Assembly: GCF_023022965.1 (NCBI RefSeq)
Contig: NZ_CP095462.1
Location: forward strand, 1,736,001 to 1,800,000
Reading direction: 5' to 3'
DNA from: Ectobacillus sp. JY-23
GTDB taxonomy: Bacteria > Bacillota > Bacilli > Bacillales > Bacillaceae_G
Length of the DNA stretch: 64,000 bases
Below the pieces are notes generated by a model that did no database searches, had not been told where the DNA came from, and saw only the letters and a program-made list of their open reading frames with translations. Positions 17,099 to 26,609 of the stretch are shown here, piece after piece. Numbering within the stretch: position 1 is the first letter of the stretch; the number at the start of each line of letters is the position of its first letter. The position numbers and the translations under genes are program-made.

Positions 17099-17534
17099 TT
17101 TGCTGTTTCCATTCTTCCGGCCACGGTAAACTTTTTCCTGTCTTTTTGGATGCTTGCACCATAGTGCTACGTCCTACAAGACACACTTCATCTCTATCGT
17201 TTTTCACCATATAATGCAGATCAGCGGATGAAGTGCCGATGCTTTGCACTTTTACATATACCTTCAGATGTTCATCAAAAAAGACTTGCTTCAAATAATC
17301 ACATTGCAAATCCGCAACTACAATCATCGCTTCTGCATCTTTTTTCGTCCATTCCTGCATGAATCGCAATTCTTTAAAAAACTCAATACGCGCTTCTTCA
17401 AAGTAAGTAAACGGTACTTTATTATTTAAGTGCCCAAACATGTCCGTTTCTGAAAAGCGCACCTTCGTCGGCATAAAAAAAACGAACTCTCTCTCCCACG
17501 TTGAAAAATCTTCAATATAATCAATTTTTCGCAT
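17088..17534 (-). CDS. Acyl-CoA thioesterase, hotdog fold (YsmA-like)
   Basis: 148 residues, a single 4-hydroxybenzoyl-CoA-thioesterase-type hotdog domain. The signature VRFSETDMFGHLNN (residues about 24-37) has the expected catalytic Asp, then FTYFEEARIEFF. In B. subtilis the thioesterase gene ysmA lies just downstream of sdhB and gerE; here it is also downstream of sdhB, separated by a terminator, and gerE is not present. It hydrolyses acyl-CoA thioesters in the cytoplasm; chain-length preference is unknown. Confidence 0.85.
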   Translation of the reverse strand: MRKIDYIEDFSTWEREFVFFMPTKVRFSETDMFGHLNNKVPFTYFEEARIEFFKELRFMQEWTKKDAEAMIVVADLQCDYLKQVFFDEHLKVYVKVQSIGTSSADLHYMVKNDRDEVCLVGRSTMVQASKKTGKSLPWPEEWKQQMKK

Positions 17535-17548
17535 CTACATATCCCCCT

Positions 17549-17577
17549 TAATACAATCGCCTCTTCCTAAGGAAGAG
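17549..17577 (-). terminator. Terminator of the sdhCAB operon
   Basis: ATCGCCTCTTCCT and AGGAAGAGGCGAT form a perfect 13-bp stem. The T-tract on the minus strand is weak (TTGTATT). Confidence 0.75.
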
Positions 17578-17589
17578 GCGATAAGTGTA

Positions 17590-18351
17590 TCAGTAATTAT
17601 TGTCGCTACCGAAGAAATCTTTAAATGCTTGAATTGTTGTATCGCGGTTTAGTGCCGCGATAGATGTTGTAAGTGGAATCTCTTTCGGGCAAGATTGCAC
17701 GCAGTTTTGTGAGTTACCGCAGTTTGCAAGTCCGCCGTCTCCCATTACAGCATGTAGACGTTCTGCTTTATGCATCGCTCCCGTTGGATGCGCATTGAAT
17801 AAGCGAGCTTGTGAAAGCGGCGCAGGTCCAATGAAGTCCGACTTGCTGTTTACGTTTGGACACGCCTCCAAGCATACACCGCATGTCATACATTTAGACA
17901 ATTCATATGCCCATTGACGCTTTTTCTCCGGCATTCTTGGTCCCGGACCTAAATCGTACGTACCATCAATTGGAACCCAAGCCTTTACACGTTTAAGTGC
18001 ATTGAACATTCTGCTTCGGTCGATTTGCAGGTCGCGAACAACAGGGAAAGTTTTCATTGGTTGTAGGCGAATTGGTTGCTCTAGCTTATCAACAAGTGCT
18101 GTACAAGACTGGCGTGGTTTTCCATTAATCACCATTGAACAAGCACCGCACACCTCTTCTAAACAGTTCATATCCCAAGAAATCGGTGTTGTCGTGTTCC
18201 CTTTTGCATCTACTGGGTTACGACGAATTTCCATCAAAGCGGAAATTACGTTCATATTCGGACGATATGGAATCTCAAATTCCTGATCGTATGGCTGTGA
18301 ATCCGGTGCATCTTGTCTTGTGATAATGAGGCGGATTGTTTTCTCAGACAT
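17590..18351 (-). CDS. sdhB: Succinate dehydrogenase iron-sulfur subunit
   Basis: 253 residues from the ATG at 18351 (GGGGGATAAGCAAC upstream), matching the family; the frame extends upstream inside sdhA. The N-terminal ferredoxin domain has the [2Fe-2S] cysteines in CLEEVCGACSMVING and PRQSC. The C-terminal domain has CMTCGVCLEACP and CGNSQNCVQSCPKEIP for the [4Fe-4S] and [3Fe-4S] clusters. It passes electrons from SdhA to the haem b of SdhC. It overlaps the sdhA stop by 8 bases. Last gene of sdhCAB. Confidence 0.97.
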   Translation of the reverse strand: MSEKTIRLIITRQDAPDSQPYDQEFEIPYRPNMNVISALMEIRRNPVDAKGNTTTPISWDMNCLEEVCGACSMVINGKPRQSCTALVDKLEQPIRLQPMKTFPVVRDLQIDRSRMFNALKRVKAWVPIDGTYDLGPGPRMPEKKRQWAYELSKCMTCGVCLEACPNVNSKSDFIGPAPLSQARLFNAHPTGAMHKAERLHAVMGDGGLANCGNSQNCVQSCPKEIPLTTSIAALNRDTTIQAFKDFFGSDNNY

Positions 18352-20140
18352 GTTGCTTATCCCCCTTTTGCTCTGTTGCAGCATCCTTTTTCTTTTTATC
18401 TGTCGTATAGTCACGTTTACGCGGTGCAATCAGTGATACATCGACATCTTTGTAAGAGAAGGAAGGTGCAATGCCCGCGCCTTCAAACTTCGCCATTGTA
18501 TGTTTCATGAAGTTTTCATCGTCGCGTTCAGGGAACTCAGGTTTGTAATGCGCACCGCGGCTCTCATTGCGGTTGTAAGCGCCCAAAGTGATAACACGTG
18601 CTAGTTCTAACATGTTATCAAGTTGGCGTGTAAAGGATGCACCTTGGTTACTCCATTTTGCCGTATCGTTAATGTTGATACGCTTATAGCGTGCCATCAA
18701 CTCTTGAATTTTATCATCTGTCTCTAGCAACTTTTTGTTGTGACGAACAACGGTTACATTATCTGTCATCCACTCACCAAGCTCTTTGTGAATAACATAC
18801 GCATTTTCTGTACCATCCATCAGCATAATGTTGTTAAAGCGCTCTGTTTCCTCCAGCTCATGACCTTCAAATACAGAAGAAGAAACAGCCTCAGCAGATT
18901 TTTCTAAGCCCTTCATGTATTCAATTGCCTTTGGTCCTGCTACCATACCGCCATAAATTGCAGATAGCAACGAGTTTGCGCCAAGTCGATTCGCACCGTG
19001 CATGGAGTAATCGCACTCACCAGCTGCGAATAAGCCTGGGATATTTGTCATTTGATCATAGTCTACCCATAGACCACCCATGGAGTAATGAACAGCAGGG
19101 AAAATTTTCATTGGTACTTTACGAGGATCATCACCCATGAACTTCTCATAAATTTCAATGATACCGCCAAGCTTAATATCAAGCTCTTTTGGATCTTTAT
19201 GAGAAAGATCTAGGTACACCATGTTCTCACCGTTGATACCAAGCTTCAAGTCTACGCACACGTGGAAAATTTCACGCGTTGCAATATCACGAGGAACAAG
19301 GTTTCCATATGCCGGATATTTCTCTTCCAAGAAGTACCACGGCTTACCATCTTTATACGTCCAAACACGTCCGCCTTCACCGCGTGCGGATTCACTCATC
19401 AAACGCAATTTGTCATCACCCGGAATAGCTGTTGGGTGAATTTGAATGAACTCACCGTTTGCATAAATCGCACCTTGTTTATAAACAGCAGCTGCTGCAG
19501 TACCTGTGTTGATGATAGAGTTTGTTGATTTCCCAAAGATGATTCCAGGTCCGCCCGTTGCCATAATAACCGCATCACCTGCAAAGCTCTTAATTTCCAT
19601 AGAAGTTAAGTTTTGTGCAACGATACCACGGCATACACCTTCATCATCGACTACGGCGCGTAAGAATTCCCAACCTTCGTATTTCGTAACAAGCCCCGCT
19701 ACTTCGTGACGGCGCACTTGTTCATCTAGCGCATACAACAACTGCTGACCTGTTGTAGCACCCGCAAATGCCGTACGATGATGCTTTGTACCACCAAAGC
19801 GACGGAAATCAAGCAATCCTTCCGGCGTACGGTTAAACATAACACCCATGCGATCCATCAAGTGGATAATGCCAGGTGCCGCTTCTGTCATTGCTTTTAC
19901 TGGAGGCTGATCTGCTAAGAAATCACCGCCGTATACTGTATCGTCAAAATGCTCCCATGGGGAGTCTCCTTCACCCTTTGTGTTGACGGCACCATTGATG
20001 CCGCCTTGCGCGCAAACTGAGTGAGAACGCTTTACCGGCACCAATGAAAACAGATCTACTTTCACGCCTGCTTCCGCTGCCTTAATCGTTGCCATTAAGC
20101 CGGCTAAGCCGCCGCCGACTACAATCAGTTTCCCTTTCAT
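18344..20140 (-). CDS. sdhA: Succinate dehydrogenase flavoprotein subunit
   Basis: 598 residues. It begins with the FAD-binding Rossmann motif VVGGGLAGLMA. Covalent-FAD His in RSHSVCAQGGINGA, then the substrate-binding HPTAIPG region and REIFHVCVD. The C-terminal domain ends in a basic, low-complexity tail rich in Lys. It oxidises succinate to fumarate on the cytoplasmic face of the membrane (TCA cycle and respiratory chain to menaquinone). Middle gene of sdhCAB, 13 bases after sdhC. Confidence 0.97.
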   Translation of the reverse strand: MKGKLIVVGGGLAGLMATIKAAEAGVKVDLFSLVPVKRSHSVCAQGGINGAVNTKGEGDSPWEHFDDTVYGGDFLADQPPVKAMTEAAPGIIHLMDRMGVMFNRTPEGLLDFRRFGGTKHHRTAFAGATTGQQLLYALDEQVRRHEVAGLVTKYEGWEFLRAVVDDEGVCRGIVAQNLTSMEIKSFAGDAVIMATGGPGIIFGKSTNSIINTGTAAAAVYKQGAIYANGEFIQIHPTAIPGDDKLRLMSESARGEGGRVWTYKDGKPWYFLEEKYPAYGNLVPRDIATREIFHVCVDLKLGINGENMVYLDLSHKDPKELDIKLGGIIEIYEKFMGDDPRKVPMKIFPAVHYSMGGLWVDYDQMTNIPGLFAAGECDYSMHGANRLGANSLLSAIYGGMVAGPKAIEYMKGLEKSAEAVSSSVFEGHELEETERFNNIMLMDGTENAYVIHKELGEWMTDNVTVVRHNKKLLETDDKIQELMARYKRININDTAKWSNQGASFTRQLDNMLELARVITLGAYNRNESRGAHYKPEFPERDDENFMKHTMAKFEGAGIAPSFSYKDVDVSLIAPRKRDYTTDKKKKDAATEQKGDKQHV

Positions 20141-20153
20141 ATTCTCCCACTCC

Positions 20154-20780
20154 TTACATATTTGCTAGCTGTGGATCTACGAATGCCAACAATGCACGAA
20201 TTCCAACAAAGGAAAGTGCTAAGAATAACATCATTGTTACGTACGTAGAGATACGCTGTGAGCGAGGTGATACTGTAATGCCCCAGCTGATAAAGAACGA
20301 CCATAATCCGTTTGCAAAATGGAAGATTGCTGAAACAACACCTACCACATAAAAGGCAAACATAAATGGATTATCAAGAATATTTTGCATCATGTCAAAG
20401 TTTACTTTTTGTCCAAGTGCCGCTTGTACGCGCGTTTCCCATACATGCCAGGACACGAAAATTAAAGTAAACACACCTGTATAGCGCTGCAACATAAACA
20501 TCCAGTTACGGAAGTATCCGTAAGAGGAGACATTGTTTTTTGCAGTAAATGCGATATAAAGCCCGTATACCGCGTGATACAACAATGGTAAAAAAATCAC
20601 AAACGTTTCCAAAACAATTCTAAACGGCAGCGATTCCATAAAATGCGCGGCCTTGTTGAACGATGCAGCTCCATTTGTTGCAAAGTGGTTAACCACTAAG
20701 TGCTGCATCAAAAAGATACCTACTGGAATTACGCCCAGTAAAGAGTGCCATTTGCGGAATGCAAACTCACGGCCTTTCAT
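20154..20780 (-). CDS. sdhC: Succinate dehydrogenase cytochrome b558 subunit
   Basis: 208 residues from the ATG at 20780 (preceded by GGGGGGAATGGGAG), beginning KGREFAFRKWHSLLGV as in Bacillus cytochrome b558. Five membrane helices with His residues in LMQHLVVNHF, LLYHAVYGLY, FVSWHVWE and SAIFHFANGLWSF that hold two haems. It anchors SdhAB and reduces menaquinone. First gene of the operon. Confidence 0.96.
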   Translation of the reverse strand: MKGREFAFRKWHSLLGVIPVGIFLMQHLVVNHFATNGAASFNKAAHFMESLPFRIVLETFVIFLPLLYHAVYGLYIAFTAKNNVSSYGYFRNWMFMLQRYTGVFTLIFVSWHVWETRVQAALGQKVNFDMMQNILDNPFMFAFYVVGVVSAIFHFANGLWSFFISWGITVSPRSQRISTYVTMMLFLALSFVGIRALLAFVDPQLANM

Positions 20781-21101
20781 CTCCCATTCCCCCCTCGAAT
20801 GTGTAACTAGAATCATAGATTATTACTTTACAACAATAGCAATTTATAAACAGCTACTGTTGACTTCAAAAGTAAGTAAATGATTCAAAATATTTAAGCA
20901 TAATTTCTGACAAGTTCATTTTACTCCTATTGTCATAAAAGCGTCAAGAAAACGGATACATAATCTAACGATAAAATTTGTAAACAGAAGACAATATTAC
21001 TTCCAATCAGGTAATGTTTTTGTAAACTTACCAAGAAGTAGCTGTGTTTCCGGGCAAAAAATGTTATATAATATGGGCAGAGAAGAAAGAGGGGAACCGT
21101 A
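20781..21101. other. Intergenic region between divergent sdhC and yslB
   Basis: AT-rich, about 320 bases. TATAAT at about 21066 is a likely -10 for yslB with a weak -35. For sdhC a TTGTCA facing left at about 20908-20913 is a possible -35, without a well-spaced -10. No ORF or structured element stood out. Confidence 0.4.
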
Positions 21102-21548
21102 TTGACAAAATCAATGATTACTGATGATCTTATCCAAATACCAGTAAATGCCTTTGCATATGAATTAATTCGTGAAGAACTTCTTCCAGACTTAATGGGA
21201 AAAGAAGCAAGTCGTATCTTATATTGGGCCGGGAAAAATTTAGCAAGAAAATATCCGGTCGATACTGTTGAAGATATCCTTGCCTTTTTTGAAAAAGCCG
21301 GTTGGGGCACATTAAGCATTGTGGAACAAAAACGCCGTGAACTGCAACTGGAATTAACTGGACCATTGGTGACCGAGCGTTACCGCAGCAAGCGAGAGAC
21401 TACCTATCAAATGGAAGCAGGTTTTATTGCTCAGCAGCTACAGCAGCAGCGCAAGGTAATCACCGAAGCCTATGAGGAGCAAAAAAAGCGCTCCAATAAA
21501 GTCCTGTTTATTGTACAATGGGATGCAAAGGATACCATTGAAGAATAA
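21102..21548 (+). CDS. yslB: YslB-family protein (DUF2507)
   Basis: 148 residues; TTG start after GAGGGG. The sequence DLIQIPVNAFAYELIREELL, LYWAGKNLARKYP and FFEKAGWGTLSIVEQK matches the V4R-like YslB family, whose gene lies beside sdhC in Bacillus. Soluble; function unknown. The C-terminal third is Gln/Arg-rich and helical (EAGFIAQQLQQQRKV). Divergent from sdhCAB, convergent with uvrC. Confidence 0.85.
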   Translation: MTKSMITDDLIQIPVNAFAYELIREELLPDLMGKEASRILYWAGKNLARKYPVDTVEDILAFFEKAGWGTLSIVEQKRRELQLELTGPLVTERYRSKRETTYQMEAGFIAQQLQQQRKVITEAYEEQKKRSNKVLFIVQWDAKDTIEE

Positions 21549-21575
21549 AAAAAACGCCGTATTCACGGCGTTTTT
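21547..21575. terminator. Bidirectional terminator between yslB and uvrC
   Basis: AAAAAACGCCGT pairs with ACGGCGTTTTTT around ATTC. Confidence 0.9.
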
Positions 21576-23341
21576 TGCTGTAGTCGGTCAATAATCAGCT
21601 CTCCAACAGCGCGGGGAATACCCGCTTCTATAATTTGTTCAATCGAAGCCTCGCGCAGCTTCTTAACAGAACCAAAATGTTTGAGCAGCATTTTACGCCG
21701 CTTCTCACCGATACCTGGAATATCGTCTAAAACAGATTGAATGGCTGACTTCCCATGCAATTGTCGATGAAACGTAATGGCAAAACGATGCACCTCATCT
21801 TGGATGCGCTGCAACAAATAAAACTCCTGACTGTTTCGTTCTAGTAGAATTGGCTCCGATGGATCTCCCATGATTAAATGTGATGTGCGGTGTTTGTCAT
21901 CTTTTACAAGACCTGCGATTGGAATAGACAAGCCCAGCTCATTCTCCAGTACGTCAGAAGCAGCTGCCAGATGTCCTTTTCCTCCGTCAATGATAATTAA
22001 ATCCGGAAGCGGTAATCCTTCCTTTAGTACACGTGAATAGCGGCGTCTTACCACTTCACGCATCGACTCATAATCGTCAGGTCCTTGTACCGTTTTAATT
22101 TTATACTTTCGATATTCTTTTTTCTCTGCTTTTCCATCAATAAATACGATCATAGCCGAGACAGGATTGGTTCCTTGTATATTGGAGTTATCAAACGCTT
22201 CAATGCGATGGGGCGTTTGAATACCAGCTTTTATTCCTAAATTTTCGACTGCCTTAATTGTGCGCTCTTCATCTCTTTCGATCAGATGAAATTTTTCCTG
22301 GAGCGCAATCGTTGCATTTTGTCCTGCTAAATCAACTAACTCTTTTTTCTTTCCGCGCTTGGGTTGAATTACAGGTACTTCCAAAAATTTCTCTACAATT
22401 TCTTGGTCAATCGTATCTGGCAGGGCAATTTCCTTTGGCTTAAAATGATTATCCTGCGCGTAGAATTGACCGATAAATGTCAAAAATTCCTCTTCAGGCT
22501 CATCATAAATCGGAAACATGGAGACATCGCGCTCAATTAACTTTCCTTGTCTTACAAAAAAGACTTGTACACACATCCATCCTTTATCCACTGCATAGCC
22601 AAATATATCGCGGTCTACTAAATCAGCCATAATCATTTTTTGCTTTTCCATGAGCGCATCCATATGCGCAATTTGATCACGCAGCTCCTTGGCTCGCTCA
22701 AATTCTAGTTTATCCGCCGCTTCAAACATTTTTTTTTCAAGCTCTGTACGAATGTCAGTGTGACCTCCGTTTAAAAAACGTGTAATTTGTTCAACAATTT
22801 CTTTATTTTGTTCATCTGTGACTGTTTTTACACAAGGAGCTAAGCATTGCCCCATGTGATAATATAAGCAAACTTTGTCAGGCATACTGGTACACTTTCT
22901 GAGTGGATACATGCGATCAAGCAATTTTTTTGTTTCATTGGCAGCTTGCGCGTTTGGATATGGACCAAAATATTTACCTTTATCTTTTTTTACGTTTCTT
23001 GTGATAATTAAACGTGGCTGTTCTTCTCCTGTGATTTTAATAAAGGGATAGCCCTTGTCGTCCTTTAGCATAATATTATACTTTGGATCGTACTTTTTAA
23101 TTAAATTCATTTCTAGAATAAGCGCTTCTAGATTAGAAGAAGTGACAATATATTCAAAATCTACAATTTCATTTACAAGCCGATATGTTTTCCCATCATG
23201 TGTGCCTGTAAAATACGAGCGCACGCGATTTTTTAATACCTTCGCTTTCCCAACATAAATAACCGTGCCATTTTTATCTTTCATGAGATAACAACCCGGA
23301 CGATCCGGTAGAATAGCCAGCTTTTCACGCAATTGACTCAT
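21563..23341 (-). CDS. uvrC: Excinuclease ABC subunit C
   Basis: 592 residues. The N-terminal GIY-YIG nuclease domain ([19 protein letters not shown]), a Cys-rich linker ([21 protein letters not shown]), the UVR/UvrB-binding motif near residue 205, the RNase H-like domain ([20 protein letters not shown]) and C-terminal helix-hairpin-helix repeats ([13 protein letters not shown]) are all present. UvrC makes the two cuts flanking a lesion in nucleotide excision repair. It stands in the backbone order trxA-uvrC-yslB-sdhC, but here about 8.5 kb of other genes separates it from trxA. No SOS box was seen upstream. Confidence 0.97.
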   Translation of the reverse strand: MSQLREKLAILPDRPGCYLMKDKNGTVIYVGKAKVLKNRVRSYFTGTHDGKTYRLVNEIVDFEYIVTSSNLEALILEMNLIKKYDPKYNIMLKDDKGYPFIKITGEEQPRLIITRNVKKDKGKYFGPYPNAQAANETKKLLDRMYPLRKCTSMPDKVCLYYHMGQCLAPCVKTVTDEQNKEIVEQITRFLNGGHTDIRTELEKKMFEAADKLEFERAKELRDQIAHMDALMEKQKMIMADLVDRDIFGYAVDKGWMCVQVFFVRQGKLIERDVSMFPIYDEPEEEFLTFIGQFYAQDNHFKPKEIALPDTIDQEIVEKFLEVPVIQPKRGKKKELVDLAGQNATIALQEKFHLIERDEERTIKAVENLGIKAGIQTPHRIEAFDNSNIQGTNPVSAMIVFIDGKAEKKEYRKYKIKTVQGPDDYESMREVVRRRYSRVLKEGLPLPDLIIIDGGKGHLAAASDVLENELGLSIPIAGLVKDDKHRTSHLIMGDPSEPILLERNSQEFYLLQRIQDEVHRFAITFHRQLHGKSAIQSVLDDIPGIGEKRRKMLLKHFGSVKKLREASIEQIIEAGIPRAVGELIIDRLQQKTP

Positions 23342-23413
23342 AATGTCCTCCTTTACAGCATCATTTTCAGGAGATTAATCTATTTTCAGTGCATATGTGC
23401 ACTGTGTTGCCAT

Positions 23414-24811
23414 TCACTTCTCATCCAATTGATACAGCGTAATATCACTGTAGATAGGATCAAATAACGGATTAGAGCGGAATCTCTTTATTGACTTCAC
23501 CTGCGGCTGAATACCTTGCGTTTTAAAACCGCTCAGCAGATGGTTTGTAACATATATTGTATCATGTTCACGATACTTTTTATCTTGTAAAAAGTAGGCA
23601 TACTGTTGTACACGTTTATGTGTATACGGCACTTGTAAATATTCCATAACCCGCGTCTCCTCCCAAGTATACACAGTTGCTTCTCCTTGTATATACCGAG
23701 CAAGCTGATAGGTAGCGGGCAAGCTTGTTGCTTGTTCCCTAACTAGCATACCACCTACTAATGTTTGCAATAAAGCAATTACAATGAGCGGAACAACTGT
23801 AACGCGCGGCGAAGCTCTCAATATAAGCAACAATAATAATAAAACAAGTGGATAAGAGTGCCTTGGTTTATCAATATTTTGTGCAAGCAAATTCCATATG
23901 AAGTATGCGGAGAATAGAAGAAAAATTAATGCTTCTTGTTTAAAGTGTAGGCTTTGCCATTTCCATATGACTACAAGCAACAACAAAATAAATGCGCCTG
24001 CTACTAGAAAAGAGTGTGCAAATAGTCCTGTCCAAACAATATTTTTCCAAACAAGGCTTGTTACTCGTTGCAATATAGAGTCATTCGTAGCTGTAGCAGC
24101 CCCTCCCCACTCCGTAAAGTGACCGTTCACAAAACCAAATGCAAGCTTTATAAATCCGTCTAAACCGCCCGTATTCCAAACGAGTGCGCCAATCCAGATA
24201 AACTGCAGCAAACCTGCTAGCACAACAAGGAACAAAACCTTAGAACCTCTTCTTTTCCAATCAGTATACCAGAGCCAAAGTAGCCCGGCTCCAAACGGTA
24301 TGTACGATACTCGTATTCCCATTAATACCGCAAACAAAAACAGTGGTATAATTTGATACCAAAGTGCCGCTTTTTCCCTTGCAACGTACAAGCTCCAAAT
24401 GTACCACCAAAGTATCGCAAGCGCCATCCCCTCCGACATGGCCTGTGTGGCTAACACTGAAAGATAGCTGCCTGTTTGTAACACAACCGTAATCCATACC
24501 GCCAATTCTTTTGCTACTCGTTGCCTACAAATTAAATAAATAGGTACAGTCGCAGTAATGAGTAATATTGTATTTCCAGTTGCCAGTGCTTCAGAGGGGT
24601 TGTCCACCCATGTATGAATCAGCATCCCCATAAAAATAAAAAATGGATAACCAGGAAAGTGCGGCTGCATCATCGCTAGGTCATACCGATTTAAAGCAAG
24701 GCTAAAATCCACCTCATCCCAAGTCGCCGCAAACGGGCTCGCATACAGTAAACGCAGCGTAAATGTTATTACTAGCAACCCAACGGCCAGCATACATGAT
24801 ATTTTCTTCAT
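23414..24811 (-). CDS. Polytopic membrane glycosyltransferase-like protein (GT-C type)
   Basis: 465 residues from the ATG at 24811 (GGAGGG upstream). About eleven to twelve membrane segments. The first outside loop carries ATWDEVDFSLAL, the acidic pair typical of GT-C enzymes (ArnT/PMT, DUF2723-like), followed by PHFPGYPFFIFMG. A small hydrophilic C-terminal domain (about 375-465) follows the last helix. GT-C enzymes move a sugar from a polyprenyl phosphate to an acceptor outside the membrane. A GT2 and other envelope genes lie just upstream, so it may use a lipid-linked sugar made there; this is inference. Confidence 0.75.
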   Translation of the reverse strand: MKKISCMLAVGLLVITFTLRLLYASPFAATWDEVDFSLALNRYDLAMMQPHFPGYPFFIFMGMLIHTWVDNPSEALATGNTILLITATVPIYLICRQRVAKELAVWITVVLQTGSYLSVLATQAMSEGMALAILWWYIWSLYVAREKAALWYQIIPLFLFAVLMGIRVSYIPFGAGLLWLWYTDWKRRGSKVLFLVVLAGLLQFIWIGALVWNTGGLDGFIKLAFGFVNGHFTEWGGAATATNDSILQRVTSLVWKNIVWTGLFAHSFLVAGAFILLLLVVIWKWQSLHFKQEALIFLLFSAYFIWNLLAQNIDKPRHSYPLVLLLLLLILRASPRVTVVPLIVIALLQTLVGGMLVREQATSLPATYQLARYIQGEATVYTWEETRVMEYLQVPYTHKRVQQYAYFLQDKKYREHDTIYVTNHLLSGFKTQGIQPQVKSIKRFRSNPLFDPIYSDITLYQLDEK

Positions 24812-24846
24812 CACTGTTTTCCCTCCCATACCTGAATCATATGAAA

Positions 24847-24872
24847 AAAGTACAAGGCGCGCCTTGTACTTT
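24847..24872 (-). terminator. Terminator of the ftr unit
   Basis: AAAGTACAAGGC and GCCTTGTACTTT form a perfect stem with TTTTTT after it on the minus strand. Confidence 0.85.
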
Positions 24873-25776
24873 AACTAACAGATCGATTTACTTGTGTGTT
24901 TTTCTCTTCAACCGGAGGTTTTTTTCCCGTCACGAGCATGTAAATCACAACAAAATAACCAAGATATACAATCACTTCTTCTATAGATGGCATAGACGAA
25001 TAGCCAAGAAATGCCTTCAAGAAAATGCCAATATCACCAGATAGAAGTGGTGCCACACCGTTATCTCTTAGGTAATGCGCATAGTCAATCGGATGTTCTG
25101 GTAAAAACCAGGTAATATCATAAACATGCGGCATCACACTGCCAAGTAGCTTAATATCCTGTAGCATGGACACACCTTGCACCAAAAGTCCCGCCGCAAT
25201 CATTACGATAAAAACACCAGTTACTTTAAAGAAGGTTTTTAGTGATACACGCATTGTTCCTTTAAAGAACATGTAAGCAACAACACTGGCAACAAGCAAA
25301 CCGGAAACAGCACCCCAGCCTTGAAACGCAGCTCCAATGTTTCCTCCGGTAATAGCGGCAAAAAAGAATACCGTTTCAACACCTTCACGAAGTACAACTA
25401 GAAAAGAGTGCACCACCATCCCGATTACGTTACCGGTGGTGATATAGTGACTCATTTTTCCTTCTACATTGGCTTTTATATTCTTACTGTGCTCAGCCAT
25501 CCAAAATACCATTTGTGTCAATAATACCGCGGAAACAAAAATGATGCCAATCTTCAAATACATCTCGCTTCCCATCGCTGTAAAGCCCGTAAAGACAACT
25601 TGAAACAACAGCGCGACAAGAAAGCTGGCTAACACTGCCATACCGGCACCAAGCCATACGTATTTCACAAACTTTTTATTATCTGTTCTTTTAAGGTATG
25701 TGGTAATAATCCCCACGATAAGCAATGCTTCCAGTACTTCGCGAAATGTAATGAGAAACGCTTGAAGCTGCATCAT
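24871..25776 (-). CDS. FTR1-family high-affinity iron permease
   Basis: 301 residues with seven membrane segments. The two REGLE-type iron-binding motifs are FREVLEALLIVG near residue 10 and LREGVETVFFF near residue 128, both with the needed Glu residues. FTR1/EfeU permeases bring iron across the membrane. It is the second gene behind a Fur box, after an exported partner protein. No peroxidase-type EfeB or cupredoxin EfeO was found in the window, so the oxidation step, if any, is encoded elsewhere. Confidence 0.9.
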   Translation of the reverse strand: MMQLQAFLITFREVLEALLIVGIITTYLKRTDNKKFVKYVWLGAGMAVLASFLVALLFQVVFTGFTAMGSEMYLKIGIIFVSAVLLTQMVFWMAEHSKNIKANVEGKMSHYITTGNVIGMVVHSFLVVLREGVETVFFFAAITGGNIGAAFQGWGAVSGLLVASVVAYMFFKGTMRVSLKTFFKVTGVFIVMIAAGLLVQGVSMLQDIKLLGSVMPHVYDITWFLPEHPIDYAHYLRDNGVAPLLSGDIGIFLKAFLGYSSMPSIEEVIVYLGYFVVIYMLVTGKKPPVEEKNTQVNRSVS

Positions 25777-25791
25777 TCTTCCTCCTTGCTT

Positions 25792-26538
25792 TTATCTTCT
25801 TCTGCGGAGAGCATATGTGATTAAAGCTACCAATAGCCCTACGATTACAATAACAGGCAACCAATTCTTCCAGCTTGTCAAATCTGTCCATTCTGTTTTT
25901 TCGGCTGCTTCTGTGCTTTCCGACTTTTCGTCAAAATGACCGATTTTATAGTCTTTTATATTAAATTCTTTCTTTAATTCATCTAAGATAATCTTTTTAC
26001 TGGCAACAAACACGTCTTTATTTGCTTCCTTTTGTCCCACTCCAAACAGTCCGGGATTTCCCATTGCTTCTAATGCTTTATTAAATTCATCACGTATTTT
26101 TGTATCAAGAGCTTTATCTTTCGCTGCTACAATAGGGGAAAGTGCTTCATATGTCGCAAAACCCTTTGCCAGCAAACGCTTGCTCGTATCGTAATCTGTA
26201 AACTTTTGCTCAACATTTTCAAGACGTCGCCCGATATTAAGTGCCAGAATACTTTGCATATCTGTAAGAATGAGTTCTTTATCTTCTTTTTCAAAAGCCT
26301 TTTCGATTGCTTTTGAAGGGGCAGAGCCCATATGCTGATCAATTTCTTCCTGGACCGTACTATAAATCTCTTTTGCCGCTTTATAATTCGGCGGGTTTTC
26401 ATCAAGCTTAATTGCCATCTCCTTGTAAGCTTCAGCAATTTTTTCTTCATTTGGATTGCCGTAGGAATAAGCAAATGTACTTGTATGTATAGAAAATAGT
26501 GATAAGAAAGTCAACATTCCGACTATTATTTTTTTCAT
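25792..26538 (-). CDS. Exported, membrane-anchored protein of the FTR1 iron-uptake operon
   Basis: 248 residues from the ATG at 26538 (GGAG eight bases upstream). Signal peptide about 1-23, an all-helical acidic domain (NEEKIAEAYKEMAIKLDENP; TYEALSPIVAAKDKALDTKI near residue 130), and a C-terminal membrane helix (about 224-243) ending in RRRR. So it is held outside the cell by its C-terminus. First in the ftr operon behind a strong Fur box, 15 bases before the permease. It probably binds or delivers iron to the permease. The domain resembles that repeated in the lipoprotein at 30666-31847. Confidence 0.8.
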   Translation of the reverse strand: MKKIIVGMLTFLSLFSIHTSTFAYSYGNPNEEKIAEAYKEMAIKLDENPPNYKAAKEIYSTVQEEIDQHMGSAPSKAIEKAFEKEDKELILTDMQSILALNIGRRLENVEQKFTDYDTSKRLLAKGFATYEALSPIVAAKDKALDTKIRDEFNKALEAMGNPGLFGVGQKEANKDVFVASKKIILDELKKEFNIKDYKIGHFDEKSESTEAAEKTEWTDLTSWKNWLPVIVIVGLLVALITYALRRRR

Positions 26539-26557
26539 CCTTACATCTCCCTCCACT

Positions 26558-26576
26558 GAAAATGATAATAATTATC
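26558..26576 (-). promoter_or_regulatory. Fur box upstream of the ftr operon
   Basis: GAAAATGATAATAATTATC matches the 19-bp Fur consensus GATAATGATAATCATTATC at 17 positions. Iron-loaded Fur should repress the operon. Confidence 0.88.
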
Positions 26577-26581
26577 ACTAA

Positions 26582-26609
26582 AAAAGTCAAGATGAGAAAT
26601 CTCATCTTG
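26582..26609 (-). terminator. Terminator of the envelope-glycan operon
   Basis: CAAGATGAG and CTCATCTTG form a 9-bp stem around ATTT, followed on the minus strand by ACTTTTTT. It includes the GT2 stop codon. Confidence 0.85.
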